A stretch of DNA of 64,000 nucleotides from Rhodobacteraceae bacterium M382. GTDB taxonomy: Bacteria; Pseudomonadota; Alphaproteobacteria; Rhodobacterales; Rhodobacteraceae. Each line of letters opens with the position of its first letter. Position 1 is the first letter of the stretch. Positions 1 through 9,438 of this stretch are shown one piece after another. Where the stretch lies: NCBI GenBank assembly GCA_025141015.1, contig CP081098.1, positions 3,478,501-3,542,500 of the forward strand, given 5' to 3'. The notes below the pieces were generated by a model, which saw nothing but the letters and a program-made list of their open reading frames with translations, ran no database searches and was not told where the DNA came from. A program made the translations under genes and the position numbers.

Positions 1-2
1 TG

Positions 3-671
3 CTGTGGGGCATCTACACGGGGAAGTTCTCGCCGACAGAAGCCGCCGGGGTGACCGTGGGATTCTGTGTGATTGCCGGGCTGGTCAGCTATCCGTTGAA
101 CCGGATGATGGGGTCAACGCCGGACAAACCGGTTTCGGACAAAAGCTATGGCGAGATGTTCGTCGTCGAAGGGTTCACCCCGTTTCAGATCCCGTCCATC
201 GTGGTGCGATCAGCCCAGATCACTGGCATTCTGGCGCCGTTGATCGCGATTTCGGTGGTGATGCAACAAATTCTGTCGTTGCTGGGAGCACAACAGACCA
301 TCGGTGATTTCGTCACCTCGATGGGTGGCTATCATGCGGTCTTGTTCACCTCGATGGTGATCGTGTTCTTTTCCGGCATGGTCCTGGAAAGCCTGCCTGT
401 CACCATTATCCTGGCTCCGATCCTGGCCCCGATTGCGGCCTCGGTCGGGATTGATCCGATCCATTTTTCGGTGATTTTCCTCGTTGGTGCGTCGATCGGC
501 TTCATCACGCCGCCCTATGGTCTCAACCTCTATGTCGCATCGGGTGTGACGGGCGTTCCCTACTTCCGTCTGCTGCGCTATACAGTGCCCTACCTTGCAG
601 CCTTGATCGGCGTTTGGGTGCTGGTATCGCTGGTGCCGGAGCTCGCGTTGATCCTGTTGCCCAACAGATGA
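3..671 (+). CDS. TRAP transporter large permease (DctM-like), C-terminal part
   Basis: This is the 3' end of a gene that starts before the window; the frame is open from base 3 and ends in TGA at 669-671. The product belongs to the DctM family, the 12-helix subunit that drives sodium-coupled uptake of organic acids with a periplasmic receptor. Visible family features are the early SPTEAAG segment and, near the end, GFITPPYGLNLYVASG, followed by a last hydrophobic helix. About 222 residues are present, roughly half the usual length. The receptor and small permease genes would lie upstream of the window, so the substrate cannot be told. The IclR gene follows after only 10 bases and is probably co-transcribed. 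Confidence 0.9.
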   Translation: MWGIYTGKFSPTEAAGVTVGFCVIAGLVSYPLNRMMGSTPDKPVSDKSYGEMFVVEGFTPFQIPSIVVRSAQITGILAPLIAISVVMQQILSLLGAQQTIGDFVTSMGGYHAVLFTSMVIVFFSGMVLESLPVTIILAPILAPIAASVGIDPIHFSVIFLVGASIGFITPPYGLNLYVASGVTGVPYFRLLRYTVPYLAALIGVWVLVSLVPELALILLPNR

Positions 672-681
672 ACGTGATGCG

Positions 682-1479
682 ATGCCCGACCCGACCCTGG
701 ACAATGCGAGCCCGGAAAAAGAGGCGCAGATTCCCACCAATCTGCGTCTTCTTCTGCTCCTCGAAGAGGTCGCCCGCCTGGGCACCGCCGTCAAACCCGG
801 TCAGCTGATCGGCACCATGGGATTGCCCAAGCCGACCATCCACCGGCTGCTGCAAACCGCCGAGGCCGAAGGGTTCCTGCAACGCGACCTGGACGGGCGG
901 TCCTATGGGCCGGGGCCGCGGCTGCGGGCGCTCGCGGTACATACGATGTCCTCCGAACATCTGCGCACCGCACGGCTCGCCATTCTCAAGGCCGTCGCCG
1001 AGGAAATCGGCGAAACCTGCAATCTGGCCACGCCCGACCGCGAAGGCATGACCTATCTGGACCGGGTCGAAACCAAATGGCCCCTGCGTATCCAATTGCC
1101 CATCGGCACCCAGGTGCCGTTCCATTGTACCGCCAGCGGCAAGATGTACCTGTCCACCCTGCGCCCGGCCACGCTGCGCGGCGTGCTGTCGGCCCGGCCA
1201 CTGGAACGTCAGACCGGTCGCACCATCACCGACCCCGACGCGCTGATCGACGAACTCGCACGGACCCGCGCCCAAGGTTATTCTACCGACGATGAAGAAT
1301 TCATGAACGGCATGGCGGCAATCGCGGTGCCGATCCTGGACGGTCAGAACCGATTGCTGGCCACCCTGTCGGCCCACGCCCCCGTCCAGCGCCGCACCCT
1401 GGACGACATCAAGGCCTTCCTCAGCCCGCTCAAAACCGCAGCCCACAAAATGGCCAAATTGCACACCGACCCGACATGA
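682..1479 (+). CDS. IclR-family transcriptional regulator
   Basis: A 265-residue protein with the two-domain IclR layout: a winged helix-turn-helix at about residues 22-85 (containing GLPKPTIHRLL and a wing ending in YGPGPRLRALA) and an effector-binding domain at about 95-260 (with PFHCTASGKMYLS and a late HAPVQRRTLDDI segment). IclR proteins sense small carboxylates or aromatics and often control the adjacent transport or catabolic genes. The gene lies immediately behind the TRAP permease on the same strand, so control of that transporter is the simplest inference. The effector cannot be read from the sequence. Confidence 0.9.
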   Translation: MPDPTLDNASPEKEAQIPTNLRLLLLLEEVARLGTAVKPGQLIGTMGLPKPTIHRLLQTAEAEGFLQRDLDGRSYGPGPRLRALAVHTMSSEHLRTARLAILKAVAEEIGETCNLATPDREGMTYLDRVETKWPLRIQLPIGTQVPFHCTASGKMYLSTLRPATLRGVLSARPLERQTGRTITDPDALIDELARTRAQGYSTDDEEFMNGMAAIAVPILDGQNRLLATLSAHAPVQRRTLDDIKAFLSPLKTAAHKMAKLHTDPT

Positions 1480-1488
1480 TGCACGAAA

Positions 1489-1516
1489 AATGCCCACCTG
1501 TTTCCAGGTGGGCATT
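1489..1516. terminator. Bidirectional terminator between IclR and RND genes
   Basis: Perfect 12-bp arms AATGCCCACCTG and CAGGTGGGCATT around a TTTC loop sit between two converging genes. On the minus strand the stem runs into TTTTCG, so it best serves the efflux operon. The plus-strand side has a weaker T run. Confidence 0.85.
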
Positions 1517-1541
1517 GTCGTCTGTCCGGTATGGTGGCGGA

Positions 1542-4500
1542 TCAGGTCGTAGCCGCCGCCAATTCGCGCTTCTCTTCACGGGCAAAGAAGATCAGATAGA
1601 ACACCGGCGCAGCCACCAGGGTCAGGATCGTGGCAAAGGCCAAACCACCCATGATCGTCACCGCCATCGAGACAAAGAACGCATCCCCCAGCAGCGGCAC
1701 CATGCCCAACACAGTGGTCACCGCGGCCAGCATGACGGGGCGCAGACGTGACACGGATGCCTCGACAATCGCCTCGCGCAGCTGTTTGCCGTCGGCGCGT
1801 ACCAGGTCGATTTCCTCGACCAACACAATGCCGTTCTTGATCAACATCCCCGACAACGACAACAGCCCCAGCAACGCGGTAAAGGTAAACGGCAGCCCGG
1901 TTCCCAACAGGCCGATCACCACCCCGTTCACCGACATCGGCACCAACAGCCAGATAATCACCGGCTGGCGGATCGCATTGAACAACAGCACCGAAATCAG
2001 CACCATGATCAGCGCCGACAGCGGCAGTTGTTTGCCCAGGCTTTCCTGGGCTTCGGCTGAATCTTCGATCTCGCCGCCCCACGCCATCTTGTAGCCCGGC
2101 GGCAACGGCATGGTGTCGATGCTCTCTCGGATCTCGGCCATAACAGAGACCGCTGTCAGATCCGGCGGAATATCGGTGCCAACGGTCAGCGTCGCAACCC
2201 GATCACGGCGATGCACCAACGTGTTCTGAACTTCGGTTTCCACACCGTCGATCATCTGTTCCAACGGCACAACAGTCCCCGCCGAGCTGGAAAACACCAT
2301 CTGATCCATCAGGTTATAATCGCCGTCGCGTGGGCGTCGAATAATGATCGGGATCAATCGGTCACGCTCGCGAAATACGCCCCCGACGATGCCGTCAGTC
2401 GAAAACAGCAACGTATCGGCAATGTCCTCGCGGCTGATGCCAGCCGTCTGCGCCCGGTCGGTGGCATAGGTCGGTTTCAACACCAGTTCCTGTTCGCGCC
2501 AATTGTTGCGCACATCCAAAACGTTGTCCGATGCAGCAACCAGCCGGTTGGCGGCTTCTTCTCCCAGTTGGCGCAGCACCTGCGGGTCCGGGCCGTAAAA
2601 CCGCACCTGGATCGGATCGCCGCCTCCGGGGCCAAATACCAGGCGTTTGGTGCGGAATTCACCCTCGGGGAACCGTTCCTTGCCAAAGCGTTCTAGATCG
2701 GCCTGCAGCGCGGGAATGTCATCAATGGTTTCGGTGCGAATGATCAGATGGCCATAGCTGGGATTCGGCTTTTCCGCCGAATAGGTCAGCATAAAGCGGC
2801 TGGCCCCCTGCCCGACAAAGCTGGTCACGGACACCACGTCATCGCGGTCTGCCAGCCACGTCTCATACACACTCAGATGGGACGAGGTGGTGGCGATGGC
2901 GGTGCCTTGCGGCAGCTTGTAGTGGACAAAGAACAATGGCGTGTTCGAGTTGGGAAAGAACTGTTGCTTCATCAGGCCAAAACCCGCGAAGCAGACAACC
3001 GTAACCGCCACCAGACCAATCACCACCAGCCAGCGCAGCTTCAGTGCCAGCCTCAGCATGGAACCATAAACGCGGAACAACAGACCGTCATAACTGCCGG
3101 CATCGCCGCTTTTGCCCTGTTTAAAGAAGTAATGCCCCAACAATGGTGTTGCAGTCAGCGCCAGCACCCAGCTGAGCAATAGCGAAATACCGATCACTGC
3201 AAACAACGAGAACAGGAATTCCCCGGTCGCATCCGGGCTGAGCCCGATCCCGGCAAAGGCCATGATCCCGATCACAGTGGCCCCAAGCAGCGGGATTTGG
3301 GTTTTCGAGGCGGCTTCGTCCGCGGCATCGCGCGAAGATTTTCCCCGCAGCATCGAAATCTGCATACCCTCGGCAACCACGATGGCGTTGTCCACCAACA
3401 TCCCCATGGCAATGATCAGCGCGCCCAGCGAAATCCGTTCCATTTCGATGGAGAACAGGTTCATGAACATCAGCGTGCCGACCACGGTCAGCAACAGCGT
3501 TGCCCCCACCACGATGGAGGCCCGCCACCCCATGAAGATGGCGAGCACAGCAACCACGATGGCCACAGACATGGCCAGATTCACCAAAAAGTCGTTCGAC
3601 GCCTGTTCCACCACCACATGCTGTTGGTAAATCGGTTCCAGTTCGACGCCATACGGGATCTGCGGCCCCAGTTCGGCCAGCTTGGCGTCAACGCGTTTGC
3701 CCACATTGACGATGTTTTCCGTCGCCAGACCGGCAATCCCAAGGGTAAAGGCCTCGGTACCGTTGAACCGTACGATCAACGCGGGATCTTCCTTGCGGGC
3801 GCGATACACATCCGCCATGTCGATCACATTGATGACCTCGCCCTGGGCACCGACCGACAGACCGGCGATCTCGGACACGCTGTCAGAGCCATCCGGAACC
3901 TGCAGGATCGTCTTGGCCGGACCGGCATCCAGCGCCCCGGCAGAACGTACCGAATTCGAAGTGGCAATGGCGTTCCCAATCGCGGACATCGGTACATTCT
4001 GATTGATCGAAATCGCCAGATCCGGTTCGACAAAGATCGCCTCTTCGGGCAGCCCGGACACTTCGACATCAGCGACCCCGTCCACGGTCAGCAATTCGCG
4101 CCGCAAAAAAGTTGCCAGTTCGTGTTTTTCGGCGTCGGTATAACCATCTGACGTGACCGCGTAAAACAGGCCGAACACGTCACCAAAGCTGTCATTGACA
4201 TAGGGCTGCCCGACACCATCCGGCAATCCACGCGCAGCGTCACGGATACGGGCGCGCAGTTTGGTCCAGATTTCAGGCAGTTCGGTACCGTCATAGGTCG
4301 ATTTCACCTCGACCTCGATCAGCGAACTGCCGGGGCGGTTGATCGAGGTGATCAGCTTGACCTCGCCCATTTTCTGGATCGCTGATTCCAGCGGTTCGGA
4401 CACCTCCAATGCCACCTGTTCGGCGGTGGCTCCGGGGTATTGGGTCGCAATGACCACCTGTTTGATGGTAAAGGCCGGATCTTCGAGCCGCCCCAACGAC

Positions 4501-4589
4501 AAAAACCCCCATATGCCGCCAAACAGGGCGATCAGCATGATCAGCCATGTGATCAACGGCCGTTCAATGGATGCGCGTGCAATGTCCAT
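1542..4589 (-). CDS. RND-family efflux permease (inner membrane)
   Basis: About 1015 residues, normal for the AcrB/HAE family, which exports drugs or toxic metabolites through a tripartite envelope pump using the proton gradient. An N-terminal helix (PLITWLIMLIALFGGIWG) is followed by a large periplasmic domain, helices 2-6, a second periplasmic domain and a final helix block. I chose the ATG at 4589 because GAGG lies 8 bases upstream and it clears the adaptor gene; an in-frame ATG at 4610 overlaps that gene. In the fourth helix the proton-relay pair reads D-N (GMLVDNAIVVAEG, residues 400-401 from this start) rather than the classic D-D. This is the last gene of marR-adaptor-pump and ends at a strong terminator. 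Substrate unknown. Confidence 0.93.
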   Translation of the reverse strand: MDIARASIERPLITWLIMLIALFGGIWGFLSLGRLEDPAFTIKQVVIATQYPGATAEQVALEVSEPLESAIQKMGEVKLITSINRPGSSLIEVEVKSTYDGTELPEIWTKLRARIRDAARGLPDGVGQPYVNDSFGDVFGLFYAVTSDGYTDAEKHELATFLRRELLTVDGVADVEVSGLPEEAIFVEPDLAISINQNVPMSAIGNAIATSNSVRSAGALDAGPAKTILQVPDGSDSVSEIAGLSVGAQGEVINVIDMADVYRARKEDPALIVRFNGTEAFTLGIAGLATENIVNVGKRVDAKLAELGPQIPYGVELEPIYQQHVVVEQASNDFLVNLAMSVAIVVAVLAIFMGWRASIVVGATLLLTVVGTLMFMNLFSIEMERISLGALIIAMGMLVDNAIVVAEGMQISMLRGKSSRDAADEAASKTQIPLLGATVIGIMAFAGIGLSPDATGEFLFSLFAVIGISLLLSWVLALTATPLLGHYFFKQGKSGDAGSYDGLLFRVYGSMLRLALKLRWLVVIGLVAVTVVCFAGFGLMKQQFFPNSNTPLFFVHYKLPQGTAIATTSSHLSVYETWLADRDDVVSVTSFVGQGASRFMLTYSAEKPNPSYGHLIIRTETIDDIPALQADLERFGKERFPEGEFRTKRLVFGPGGGDPIQVRFYGPDPQVLRQLGEEAANRLVAASDNVLDVRNNWREQELVLKPTYATDRAQTAGISREDIADTLLFSTDGIVGGVFRERDRLIPIIIRRPRDGDYNLMDQMVFSSSAGTVVPLEQMIDGVETEVQNTLVHRRDRVATLTVGTDIPPDLTAVSVMAEIRESIDTMPLPPGYKMAWGGEIEDSAEAQESLGKQLPLSALIMVLISVLLFNAIRQPVIIWLLVPMSVNGVVIGLLGTGLPFTFTALLGLLSLSGMLIKNGIVLVEEIDLVRADGKQLREAIVEASVSRLRPVMLAAVTTVLGMVPLLGDAFFVSMAVTIMGGLAFATILTLVAAPVFYLIFFAREEKRELAAATT

Positions 4590-4599
4590 GATCGCAGCC

Positions 4600-5643
4600 T
4601 CAGTTCGCAAAACCGGTAAAGCGGCGCACCGCTTGACCGTCTTTTAAGGCGTTGCCCCCCACCAGGACGATTTCCTGCCCGCCGGTCAAACCGCTCAGCA
4701 CCTGAAAGGCACCCTTTTGGGTCGGCTGTATTTCGACAGACGTCCAGGTCACAGTGCCTTCGTCTGCGCCCATGGGGTCAAAGACCATCACGCCGATGTC
4801 ACCGCTGGGCTTGGTGACCAAAGCGGTAGGTGGCAATGTGATTGCAGTTTGGTCGGTGTTGACCCGAACTGAAACGGTCGTCGACGACCCCGGATAGATC
4901 TCGAACCCGTCGGGCGGGGTCAGGGCGAATGTCACACGAAAGGTCTGACCGACATTGCTGGCTTCGGCGTCGAATTCCAGAATGCGCAACGGAAATTCTT
5001 CGTTCCGGCCCGGAAAGGTCGCGGCAATGTCGAACCCGCTGTCACCATCGGTGCGCTGGAACAGGATTTCGGGTACGTCGACTTCGATGTGCAGTTCGGA
5101 CATGTCGTGCAGACGCACAATGGGCGTGCCAGCCGATACCGTTGAATAGATCGCCACTTCGCGGCTCGAAACCAACCCGTCGAATGGCGCGTTCAGGGAC
5201 GCATGTTTCAGGTCGTATTCGGCATTGCGCAGGGCAATGGCTGCCAGCGCGGCGTGGGTTTCGGCGTCATCAATCGAAACCTGGCTGACCGTGCCCTTGA
5301 GACGGGTCAACCGTTCGACGGTGCGTTCGGCCTGTTCCAATTGCAGCCGGGCCTGGTCCAACTGCAACTGGAACTGCTCCAGATCCAGTTCGGCGATCAA
5401 ATTGCCCCGGTTGACGATGAATCCTTCGGTCACCGGGAACAGGACCACCTGCCCCCCGACCTGAAAAGCCAGATCAACCGTATCCTTGGCCGCGACCTGA
5501 CCGTAAAACTGGCGTTCCACCGCCATGCCGCCTTCTTGGGTGGTCATCAATTTGACCGGTTTCAACACCTCCTGCGCAAGGGCCGGATGGGTGGTGGTGA
5601 ACAGGGGGATCATAAGCGCCAGAAAGGCAGTTCTCATTCGCAT
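4600..5643 (-). CDS. RND efflux periplasmic adaptor (membrane fusion protein)
   Basis: A 347-residue adaptor of the AcrA/HlyD type that links the RND pump to an outer membrane channel. Residues 1-24 form a signal peptide ending ALAQ, with no lipobox cysteine, so the protein is probably not a lipoprotein. A split lipoyl/beta-barrel domain flanks a short coiled hairpin rich in Q, L and E at about 85-125. The ATG at 5643 has GAAGGA 8 bases upstream. The start overlaps the 3' end of the marR gene by 10 bases, which suggests translational coupling. No outer membrane factor gene is present here, so the pump must recruit one encoded elsewhere. Confidence 0.92.
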   Translation of the reverse strand: MRMRTAFLALMIPLFTTTHPALAQEVLKPVKLMTTQEGGMAVERQFYGQVAAKDTVDLAFQVGGQVVLFPVTEGFIVNRGNLIAELDLEQFQLQLDQARLQLEQAERTVERLTRLKGTVSQVSIDDAETHAALAAIALRNAEYDLKHASLNAPFDGLVSSREVAIYSTVSAGTPIVRLHDMSELHIEVDVPEILFQRTDGDSGFDIAATFPGRNEEFPLRILEFDAEASNVGQTFRVTFALTPPDGFEIYPGSSTTVSVRVNTDQTAITLPPTALVTKPSGDIGVMVFDPMGADEGTVTWTSVEIQPTQKGAFQVLSGLTGGQEIVLVGGNALKDGQAVRRFTGFAN

Positions 5644-6116
5644 TTTGCGAGTCCTTCGGGAAAGCTGTTGCGCATAACATTGTCATGGATCTTGTCTGCC
5701 AGTTCGGCAAAGATCCGGGTTTCTTCCGGCGAAAGACCGGCGGTGGCGCGGAAGAGTTCCCCGGCCGTCTGTTCCATTTGGCGTCGGCGTTCCCATCCGG
5801 CTTCGGTCAGCTGCAACAGCCAGGCGCGCCGGTCTGCGGGATCGCGTTTGCGTTCGATGTATCCCAGGTTCTCCAGGCTATCGGCTGCGGCAGTGATCGC
5901 GGAGGGCACCGTCAACATCAGCCGTGCCATCACCCCCATCCGGCGCGGTTCATCCAACCGGATGATCATGTGGCATTCCTGATCTGCCAGCGCCGGTTCG
6001 ACATTGATGCTCTCGATGCCTTCATCGAGCTTCCAGTAAAGCGCGAACACCCCCATCATCGCCCGGATTTCAGGCGTCAGGGTTTTCAGCTCGTCATCGG
6101 ATTCATCCAGGGCCAT
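5634..6116 (-). CDS. MarR-family transcriptional regulator
   Basis: A 160-residue MarR-type dimeric repressor. The recognition region ITAAADSLENLGYIERK and the wing DPADRRAWLLQLTEAG are clear. These proteins usually repress their own operon until a phenolic or other toxic ligand binds. I prefer the ATG at 6116, preceded by GGAG with a 7-base spacer; an in-frame ATG at 6131 lacks a good ribosome site. It is the first gene of an operon with the adaptor and RND pump, so it most likely controls that efflux system. A palindrome in the promoter region is the probable operator. Confidence 0.9.
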   Translation of the reverse strand: MALDESDDELKTLTPEIRAMMGVFALYWKLDEGIESINVEPALADQECHMIIRLDEPRRMGVMARLMLTVPSAITAAADSLENLGYIERKRDPADRRAWLLQLTEAGWERRRQMEQTAGELFRATAGLSPEETRIFAELADKIHDNVMRNSFPEGLAKCE

Positions 6117-6144
6117 GCCAACGCTCCGCATAGGGTTGCGAGCT

Positions 6145-6172
6145 GATATACTTCTGAATTTGAACTATTCAA
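6145..6172 (-). promoter_or_regulatory. Candidate marR operon promoter with MarR operator
   Basis: On the minus strand TTGAAT (6172-6167) and TATATC (6150-6145) are 16 bases apart, an acceptable -35/-10 pair. The -35 lies inside the 13-bp dyad TTGAA-CTA-TTCAA at 6160-6172. A repressor bound there would block RNA polymerase, as expected for autoregulation by the downstream MarR protein. This is pattern-based inference. Confidence 0.45.
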
Positions 6173-6285
6173 TAGGCAAAGCAATGGTTTTTTGTGCACC
6201 CAGCGCGCACAATTGCGCGGCTGCGCACAGGCACAGCCGCGATCACAACCGCGATTGGGCTGACACAGTGTCGCCGCCCTATTGA

Positions 6286-6711
6286 TTATCGGATCACAAA
6301 AACCGATTGCGTCGCGTGTCGGGCAATACGTGCAGCATTGGGGCCGATCAGATAGTCCTGCAATTGCGATTTATGGGCGCCAACGACAATCGCATCGGCC
6401 CCGATGATTTCGGCTTCCTGGAGGACACGGTCGTAGATGGTGCCCTGATCCACCAGGAAATGCACCTCGGGCAGGTCGGCGAACCGGTCCTTGCCCCATG
6501 TCTCCAACGCGGTGCGCGCCTCGGTCAGGATTTTCTTGGAGTGTCCGGGCCCAAAGAACGACCCGACAATGGCCATGCCATAATCGGGCACCACGTTCAT
6601 GACGTGTAGCGCGCTGCCGTCGGCTTGCGCCATCTGCATGGCCACTTCGGCGGGGCGTTCGGCCCCTTTGAAATCGTTGACGTCAACCGTCAGCAGGATT
6701 GTCTTGAACAT
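6286..6711 (-). CDS. Universal stress protein (UspA family), TRAP-associated
   Basis: A 141-residue single UspA domain starting MFKTILLTVDV. The ATG at 6711 has GGGAGG five bases upstream; the longer in-frame start at 6726 would overlap the permease gene. It sits 11 bases behind the fused TRAP permease, an arrangement known for TeaD, the UspA protein that modulates an ectoine TRAP transporter, so a role in tuning this transporter is likely. The nucleotide-binding signature G-x2-G-x9-G-S/T is degenerate: it reads GAHK and later LIGPNA, so ATP binding is uncertain. Confidence 0.9.
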   Translation of the reverse strand: MFKTILLTVDVNDFKGAERPAEVAMQMAQADGSALHVMNVVPDYGMAIVGSFFGPGHSKKILTEARTALETWGKDRFADLPEVHFLVDQGTIYDRVLQEAEIIGADAIVVGAHKSQLQDYLIGPNAARIARHATQSVFVIR

Positions 6712-6722
6712 CTTGTCCTCCC

Positions 6723-9356
6723 TCAAAAGGCGGGTTGCGTGGCACGCGGACGCTGGATCAACACCAGCCCCGCAAGCAGCAACAGCGCCGGGATAAAGAA
6801 CAGCTCCTTGGGCAAGCGATCATTTTCAACCTGCACCTGGGCAATGACCACCGGGCTGTCGCCGTAGAAATCATATTCGTTGCCCAAAGCTTCGAAATGC
6901 GGCGTGCCGGGGAAGGGTTCGTCCAAAAGCAGGGTGTCACCCTCTTCGATCACGCTGAGCCCCTGGTCCGACAATGCCGTCACTGCATCCCCCGCCACGG
7001 CGGGGATTACCACGGTTGTCGGACGGATCTTGCCCGTGTCAAAATCGGGTCCTTCGATCAACAGCCGAATGTTATTGCCGCTGGCCTGATCCGTCATCAG
7101 GCTCAAGGCCGCAGGCCCCGAAGATGAAGCGTATTTGTCCGACACCTGATCCAGGAAGAAATCAGGCCGGAACAGCATGAAGGCAATGACCAACAGCAGC
7201 GCGCTTTCCCATTTGCGGGATTTGGCGATGAAATACCCCTGGGTCGCAGCCGCGAACAACAGCATGGCAATCAGCGCAATGACAAACACCAGCACCGCCT
7301 TGAGCGGCCCCACGTCGATCAACAGCAGGTCGGTGTTGAAGATGAACAGGAACGGCAACAGCGCCGTGCGGATGTCATAGCCAAAGCCCTGAATGCCGGT
7401 TTTGATCGGATCGCCGCGGGAAATTGCCGCCGCCGCATAGGCCGCAAGCCCCACAGGGGGCGTGTCATCCGCCAGAATGCCGAAATAGAACACGAACATA
7501 TGCACCGCGATCAGTGGCACCACCAGGCCCGATTGCGCCCCGACCGTCACGATCACCGGCGCCATGAGCGAACTGACAACGATATAGTTCGCCGTGGTCG
7601 GCAGCCCCATGCCCAGCACCAGGCTCAGCACCGCCACCAGGAACAGCAGGATCATCAGGTTGCCACCCGAAATCACCTCGATCACCTGACCGATCACCTG
7701 ATGGGCCCCGGTCAGGCTGATGGTGCCGACGATGATACCGGCAGCCCCGGTGGCAACGCCGATACCGATCATGTTGCGCGCGCCCATGATCAAACCCTGA
7801 ACAAAGTCGCCCCAACCGGCGCGGCCCTCGCCACCGATATCGCCACCGCGAAAGAACGCCTTGAGCGGGCGATGGGTCAGCGCAATGATGATCATGAAAA
7901 TGGTGGCCCAAAACGCCGACAGCGCCGGCGACAGCCGGTCCAGGCTTTCGGTGCGCACCATCAGATTCCACACCAGAATGAAAATCGGCAGCGCGTAATA
8001 GGCCCCACCAATCAGCGTCGGCGTCAGGCGTGGCGCATGGGGGACGGGCGCGTTGGGATCATCCACCGCAATATCCGGGTACCGCGCGGCCACGGCCACC
8101 AGAAACACATAGAGCACCGCAACAATGGCCACGGCGGCATAGACCGTTTCCCCCATCATCGGCTCCAGCAGCATCCGCACGCCAACCATCAGAAACGTCG
8201 CCACACCCAGAAAGATGAAGCCGGAAAGGAACAGGATCAGGATCATAAGAACGCCGATCTTGCGACCATCCTTCTTCAACCCTTCCAGACCCATTTTCAG
8301 GCTTTCCAGATGCACGATATAGAGCAGCGCAATATAGGAGATCACCGCCGGCAGAAACGCGTGTTTGACCACGTCGATGTAGGGAATATTGACGTATTCC
8401 ACCATTAGGAAGGCCGCAGCCCCCATCACTGGTGGCGTCAGCTGACCATTGGTCGAACTGGCGACTTCGACCGCGCCGGCCTTTTCCGCCGGAAAGCCAA
8501 TGCGCTTCATCAGCGGGATGGTAAAAGTGCCGGTGGTCACCGTGTTGGCAATCGAGCTGCCCGAAATCATCCCGGTCATCATCGAAGACAGGACCGACGC
8601 CTTGGCCGGGCCACCGCGCAGCGCGCCCAGCAGCGCAATCGCCACCTTGATGAACCAATTGCCCCCGCCCGCACGGTCCAGCAATGCACCAAAGAGAACG
8701 AACAGGAAAATCATCGTCGTGGACACGCCCAAGGCAACGCCGAACACGCCTTCGGTCTGCATCCAATAGTGCCCCAATGCCTTGGTCAAAGAGGAACCGC
8801 CGTAGTTGGTGATATTGCGGATCCATTCGCTTTCACCGCCAAAGAAGGCCAGCAGCAAGAACGCCGACGCAATACAGACCAACGGCAGCCCAAGCGAACG
8901 GTAGACACAAATCAGCAGCACGATCAGACCGATCGCGCTCATCACGACATCGGATGTGCTCCACAACCCTGGCCGGTCTGCAATCTGGTAGCGAAAGAAA
9001 ATGAGGTAGAGACAGGCGCTGACCCCGAGGATCAGCAAAGCCCAGTCATACAGCGGGATCCGGTCCTTGGGTGAATTCTTGAACAGGGGAAAGGCCATTG
9101 TCGCCAACGTGATGGCAAAGGCCAGGTGCACGAACCGTGCCTGCGCCACGATATTGGCAAAGTCGGAAAATCCGGTGGCCAGCGCCAGAACCCCCGGCAG
9201 TTTGGAGGCGATATACAGCTGAAACAGAGACCACAGGATACAGATCGCAATGATCGCCCGCCCCTGAATGCCGGATGGATTGCGTGCACCGGTGTCCGCT
9301 TCGGCCACCATGGCGTCGGCTGTGGCGGTGCCATCTGTCTGATGATCTTGTGCCAT
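6723..9356 (-). CDS. Fused TRAP transporter permease (4TM/12TM)
   Basis: An 877-residue membrane protein in which the small and large TRAP permease subunits are fused, the form that works with TAXI-type receptors. The DctM-like core includes ASSTNGQLTPPVMGAAAFLM at mid-protein and GMGLPTTANYIVV later. A non-membrane segment of about 90 residues precedes the last C-terminal helix, as often seen in this subfamily. The ATG at 9356 has GGGAG seven bases upstream. The TAXI receptor gene lies 82 bases upstream and the UspA gene 11 bases downstream on the same strand, giving a three-gene transport operon. TAXI systems carry substrates such as glutamate or other carboxylates; the substrate here is unknown. 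Confidence 0.93.
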   Translation of the reverse strand: MAQDHQTDGTATADAMVAEADTGARNPSGIQGRAIIAICILWSLFQLYIASKLPGVLALATGFSDFANIVAQARFVHLAFAITLATMAFPLFKNSPKDRIPLYDWALLILGVSACLYLIFFRYQIADRPGLWSTSDVVMSAIGLIVLLICVYRSLGLPLVCIASAFLLLAFFGGESEWIRNITNYGGSSLTKALGHYWMQTEGVFGVALGVSTTMIFLFVLFGALLDRAGGGNWFIKVAIALLGALRGGPAKASVLSSMMTGMISGSSIANTVTTGTFTIPLMKRIGFPAEKAGAVEVASSTNGQLTPPVMGAAAFLMVEYVNIPYIDVVKHAFLPAVISYIALLYIVHLESLKMGLEGLKKDGRKIGVLMILILFLSGFIFLGVATFLMVGVRMLLEPMMGETVYAAVAIVAVLYVFLVAVAARYPDIAVDDPNAPVPHAPRLTPTLIGGAYYALPIFILVWNLMVRTESLDRLSPALSAFWATIFMIIIALTHRPLKAFFRGGDIGGEGRAGWGDFVQGLIMGARNMIGIGVATGAAGIIVGTISLTGAHQVIGQVIEVISGGNLMILLFLVAVLSLVLGMGLPTTANYIVVSSLMAPVIVTVGAQSGLVVPLIAVHMFVFYFGILADDTPPVGLAAYAAAAISRGDPIKTGIQGFGYDIRTALLPFLFIFNTDLLLIDVGPLKAVLVFVIALIAMLLFAAATQGYFIAKSRKWESALLLVIAFMLFRPDFFLDQVSDKYASSSGPAALSLMTDQASGNNIRLLIEGPDFDTGKIRPTTVVIPAVAGDAVTALSDQGLSVIEEGDTLLLDEPFPGTPHFEALGNEYDFYGDSPVVIAQVQVENDRLPKELFFIPALLLLAGLVLIQRPRATQPAF

Positions 9357-9438
9357 ATCACTCCCCTATGTTCTTTTTGGATGCGCCCCTCGTTTGGTGG
9401 GGGCGCATCGCATCATTCAAACATCCGTTGGGAAAAGG

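Noticed and set aside
6262-6272. GACAC-A-GTGTC palindrome as terminator of the UspA gene
   Set aside because: Stem is only 5 bp and no T tract follows on the minus strand.
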